A stretch of DNA of 15,709 nucleotides from Dehalococcoidia bacterium UBA6495 (GTDB taxonomy: Bacteria; Chloroflexota; Dehalococcoidia; Lucifugimonadales; UBA826). The stretch is from assembly GCA_002435305.1 (NCBI GenBank), contig DJMH01000114.1:23545-39253 (forward strand), in the 5' to 3' direction. Positions 14,136 through 15,709 of this stretch are shown here, piece by piece. The translations under genes were made by a program, and so were the position numbers. Under the pieces are notes generated by a model. That model was not told the origin of the DNA, made no database searches, and saw only the letters and a program-made list of their open reading frames with translations. Each line of letters starts with the position of its first letter. Within the stretch, counting starts at the first letter, position 1.

Positions 14136-15671
14136 CTATTCGACAATCGGTTGGGCTACTATCCAAAGACTCACTGCTGTATAGAACACCATAAGAAATA
14201 GCATAGGATACTGACTTCTAACTGCTATAGAGTGAGAGGTTGTCCTCCTTAAAGCTATAGCGTGAGCCGTGAAAACGGAAATGATGTGACCGGTCACAAG
14301 AGCAATCACAGAAAATATCCAGGCGAATCGAGCGTCTATTATAGCTATATTAGTCTTAAAATCTGAGGTTCCGAATAAATCCCAGCCAAACCCGTAAGGA
14401 TCAGATAAGAGAGGGATTATTTCCTGTCCCGTGATCAACAGAAAAGACAAGTAGTGCGACAAATTATATGCCAAAGCTATTGGAACCAATGAAAATACAA
14501 ACCTCATCCTTATATCAGCAGAGACCATTTGTCCATGTGACATTTGGGCTATAAGGCCACACACATACAAATAGACTGTAGCAAAAATTAAGGGGACAAG
14601 AATTATCCCTATTGTTTCTATGGTGGGGGCTGCAGAACCAGGTAACGGATCTATTACAGGCCATAAAATTGTCTGAATCTCAATCCACGCGGGGGTTTCG
14701 GCAAAACCATCAAAAGAAACGGTGGCTAGAGCAGTAACATGAAAAAGCATAATAGCCGGTGTAACACGCTCCCCACGAGACAATCCGACGGACCACGGTC
14801 GCAAACAAAATTCTTTATTTTTCGAATCAGTATTTGACCAACATTCATAGCAGTCAACACAATCGGGCAAATTTAGGTTTTCTTTGCACCCGGAGGAGCA
14901 CTGCATACACCAGCCTTTGGTGCCATTTATCCTTAACTCTGTAGCAGAAAAACGAGCGAATAAATTAAAAAGAACGTAAAAAGGATCCCCGTGTGTCAAC
15001 CAAACATGCTTACCGAACAAAATCATTCCCCCCCACGTTAAAAGGGAGTAAATCAATATTAGGATCCCTAAACTATACGGCTGAGAACTCGCTGGATGCA
15101 CATTCTCAATCCAGGCAAACAAAAGAAAGAAAAACAATGCAGGCCAGGCATCAAGTTTTTTGGGCCAATCTACGAGGCCTATATGCTTACCAAAAATTTG
15201 CTCCCAATAGTTGAAAATCACCATCCATGGGTTCATTAATAGCCATATATTCCCGACAATGCAAACAACATATCCGGCCCCAACCCACCATATTATCCAA
15301 ACAAAAATAGGGGCAAAATTCTCAACCGCGTTAGATGTACCCGTAAGGCCGGAATGTATAGAAATGAAAAGAATAAATACCGAAATCAGCCCAAGAAACC
15401 TTGCACTGACCTTACAAAAGAAGGTCAGTGTAGAATATCGATACACATTAATCCGTGGATATTTTGAGTTTGAGCCACTCGACCTTACAAACCATCCAAT
15501 AGCCGCAAATGAAAATGCAACCGCAAGAGCCGCACCAATCAAAAAATAGCTCAATGGAATAGGCAAATCATATCTTTCGCCAAATCCATGAGCATTGGCA
15601 GTGGATCCGAATAAAAAAACGCAGATAACCAGCAAAAATACTGTTATAAAAAAATTTGGTTTAGTATTCAA
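14136..15671 (-). CDS. Polytopic membrane protein of unknown function with a seven-Cys loop
   Basis: A 511-residue protein with a signal-peptide-like N-terminus (hydrophobic 7-24, possible cleavage near TANA-HG, residues 24-29). About ten further membrane segments follow, near 40-62, 82-108, 120-147, 176-190, 199-220, 303-320, 353-375, 392-415, 445-470 and 488-508. Conserved-looking motifs are HGFGERYDLPIPLSYF (28-43), LRPWSVGL (290-297), SFDGFAETPAW (319-329) and LSHYLSFLL with LSDPYGFGWDLFGT (422-435). I recognise these from uncharacterised bacterial membrane proteins but cannot name a function. Residues 255-289 hold seven cysteines (CxxCx3C, x8, CxxCxxC, x11, C), suggesting a metal or Fe-S site between membrane segments. 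A TTG at 15671 with GGAGAGG upstream is the likely start, but the frame stays open to the window edge, so a start further upstream cannot be excluded. A 10-bp inverted repeat lies at 15404-15430. Confidence 0.8.
   Translation of the reverse strand: MNTKPNFFITVFLLVICVFLFGSTANAHGFGERYDLPIPLSYFLIGAALAVAFSFAAIGWFVRSSGSNSKYPRINVYRYSTLTFFCKVSARFLGLISVFILFISIHSGLTGTSNAVENFAPIFVWIIWWVGAGYVVCIVGNIWLLMNPWMVIFNYWEQIFGKHIGLVDWPKKLDAWPALFFFLLFAWIENVHPASSQPYSLGILILIYSLLTWGGMILFGKHVWLTHGDPFYVLFNLFARFSATELRINGTKGWCMQCSSGCKENLNLPDCVDCYECWSNTDSKNKEFCLRPWSVGLSRGERVTPAIMLFHVTALATVSFDGFAETPAWIEIQTILWPVIDPLPGSAAPTIETIGIILVPLIFATVYLYVCGLIAQMSHGQMVSADIRMRFVFSLVPIALAYNLSHYLSFLLITGQEIIPLLSDPYGFGWDLFGTSDFKTNIAIIDARFAWIFSVIALVTGHIISVFTAHAIALRRTTSHSIAVRSQYPMLFLMVFYTAVSLWIVAQPIVE
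15404..15430. repeat. Perfect 10-bp inverted repeat within the membrane-protein gene
   Basis: CACTGACCTT (15404-15413) and AAGGTCAGTG (15421-15430) are exact reverse complements with a 7-nt loop. The repeat lies about 240 nt into the coding sequence, in the codons for the third hydrophobic segment. No poly-T follows on either strand. It may be chance or an mRNA structure. Confidence 0.85.
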
Positions 15672-15709
15672 CTTCTTCCTCTCCGATGAATCTTCAACGA
15701 TGAGCTCTT

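Overview
The window looks like an ordinary housekeeping region of a free-living bacterium with AT-leaning DNA (roughly 40% G+C by eye) and short intergenic gaps. TTG start codons are frequent: five of the 15 genes appear to use one. There are no rRNA or tRNA genes, no transposases, no phage genes and no CRISPR array. The organism cannot be fixed from the sequence. The mix of a compact nicotinate phosphoribosyltransferase, a zinc_ribbon_13 protein, an opine-dehydrogenase-family enzyme and a membrane protein with the HGFGERYDLP motif would fit an uncultivated, probably marine lineage such as SAR202-type Chloroflexota. That is a low-confidence guess.

Left half, plus strand (1-5775): the 3' end of sucD (succinyl-CoA synthetase alpha), then recA and recX. 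These are followed by a CNNM/CorC-type CBS-domain membrane protein whose end overlaps a histidine-phosphatase gene by 20 nt, and then tilS. The recA upstream region carries two imperfect GAAC-N4-GTTC-like boxes in opposite orientation, which are candidate LexA (SOS) sites.

Middle, minus strand (12421 down to 5843): a tight purine cluster transcribed purF-purN-purM-purH with gaps of about 16-24 nt. A family-2 glycosyltransferase follows, then pncB. The four pur genes cover PRPP amidotransferase, GAR transformylase, AIR cyclase and the last two steps to IMP. Other purine genes (purD, L, Q, S, K, E, B) must lie elsewhere. The cluster has a clear sigma70-type promoter (TTGACC, 18 nt, TATAAT) about 170 nt upstream of purF. 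The leader begins in a (CTACGA)4 tandem repeat and ends with two adjacent hairpins, the second of which contains the apparent Shine-Dalgarno sequence.

Right end, minus strand (15671 down to 12707): a polytopic membrane protein of unknown function with a seven-cysteine cytoplasmic-type loop, a 75-residue zinc ribbon and an octopine/opine-dehydrogenase-family protein with its catalytic residues intact.

I found no convincing new biological system. The items most worth a second look are the structured purF leader, the cysteine-rich membrane protein with its neighbours, the paired boxes before recA, and a perfect 15-bp inverted repeat inside the CNNM-type coding sequence.
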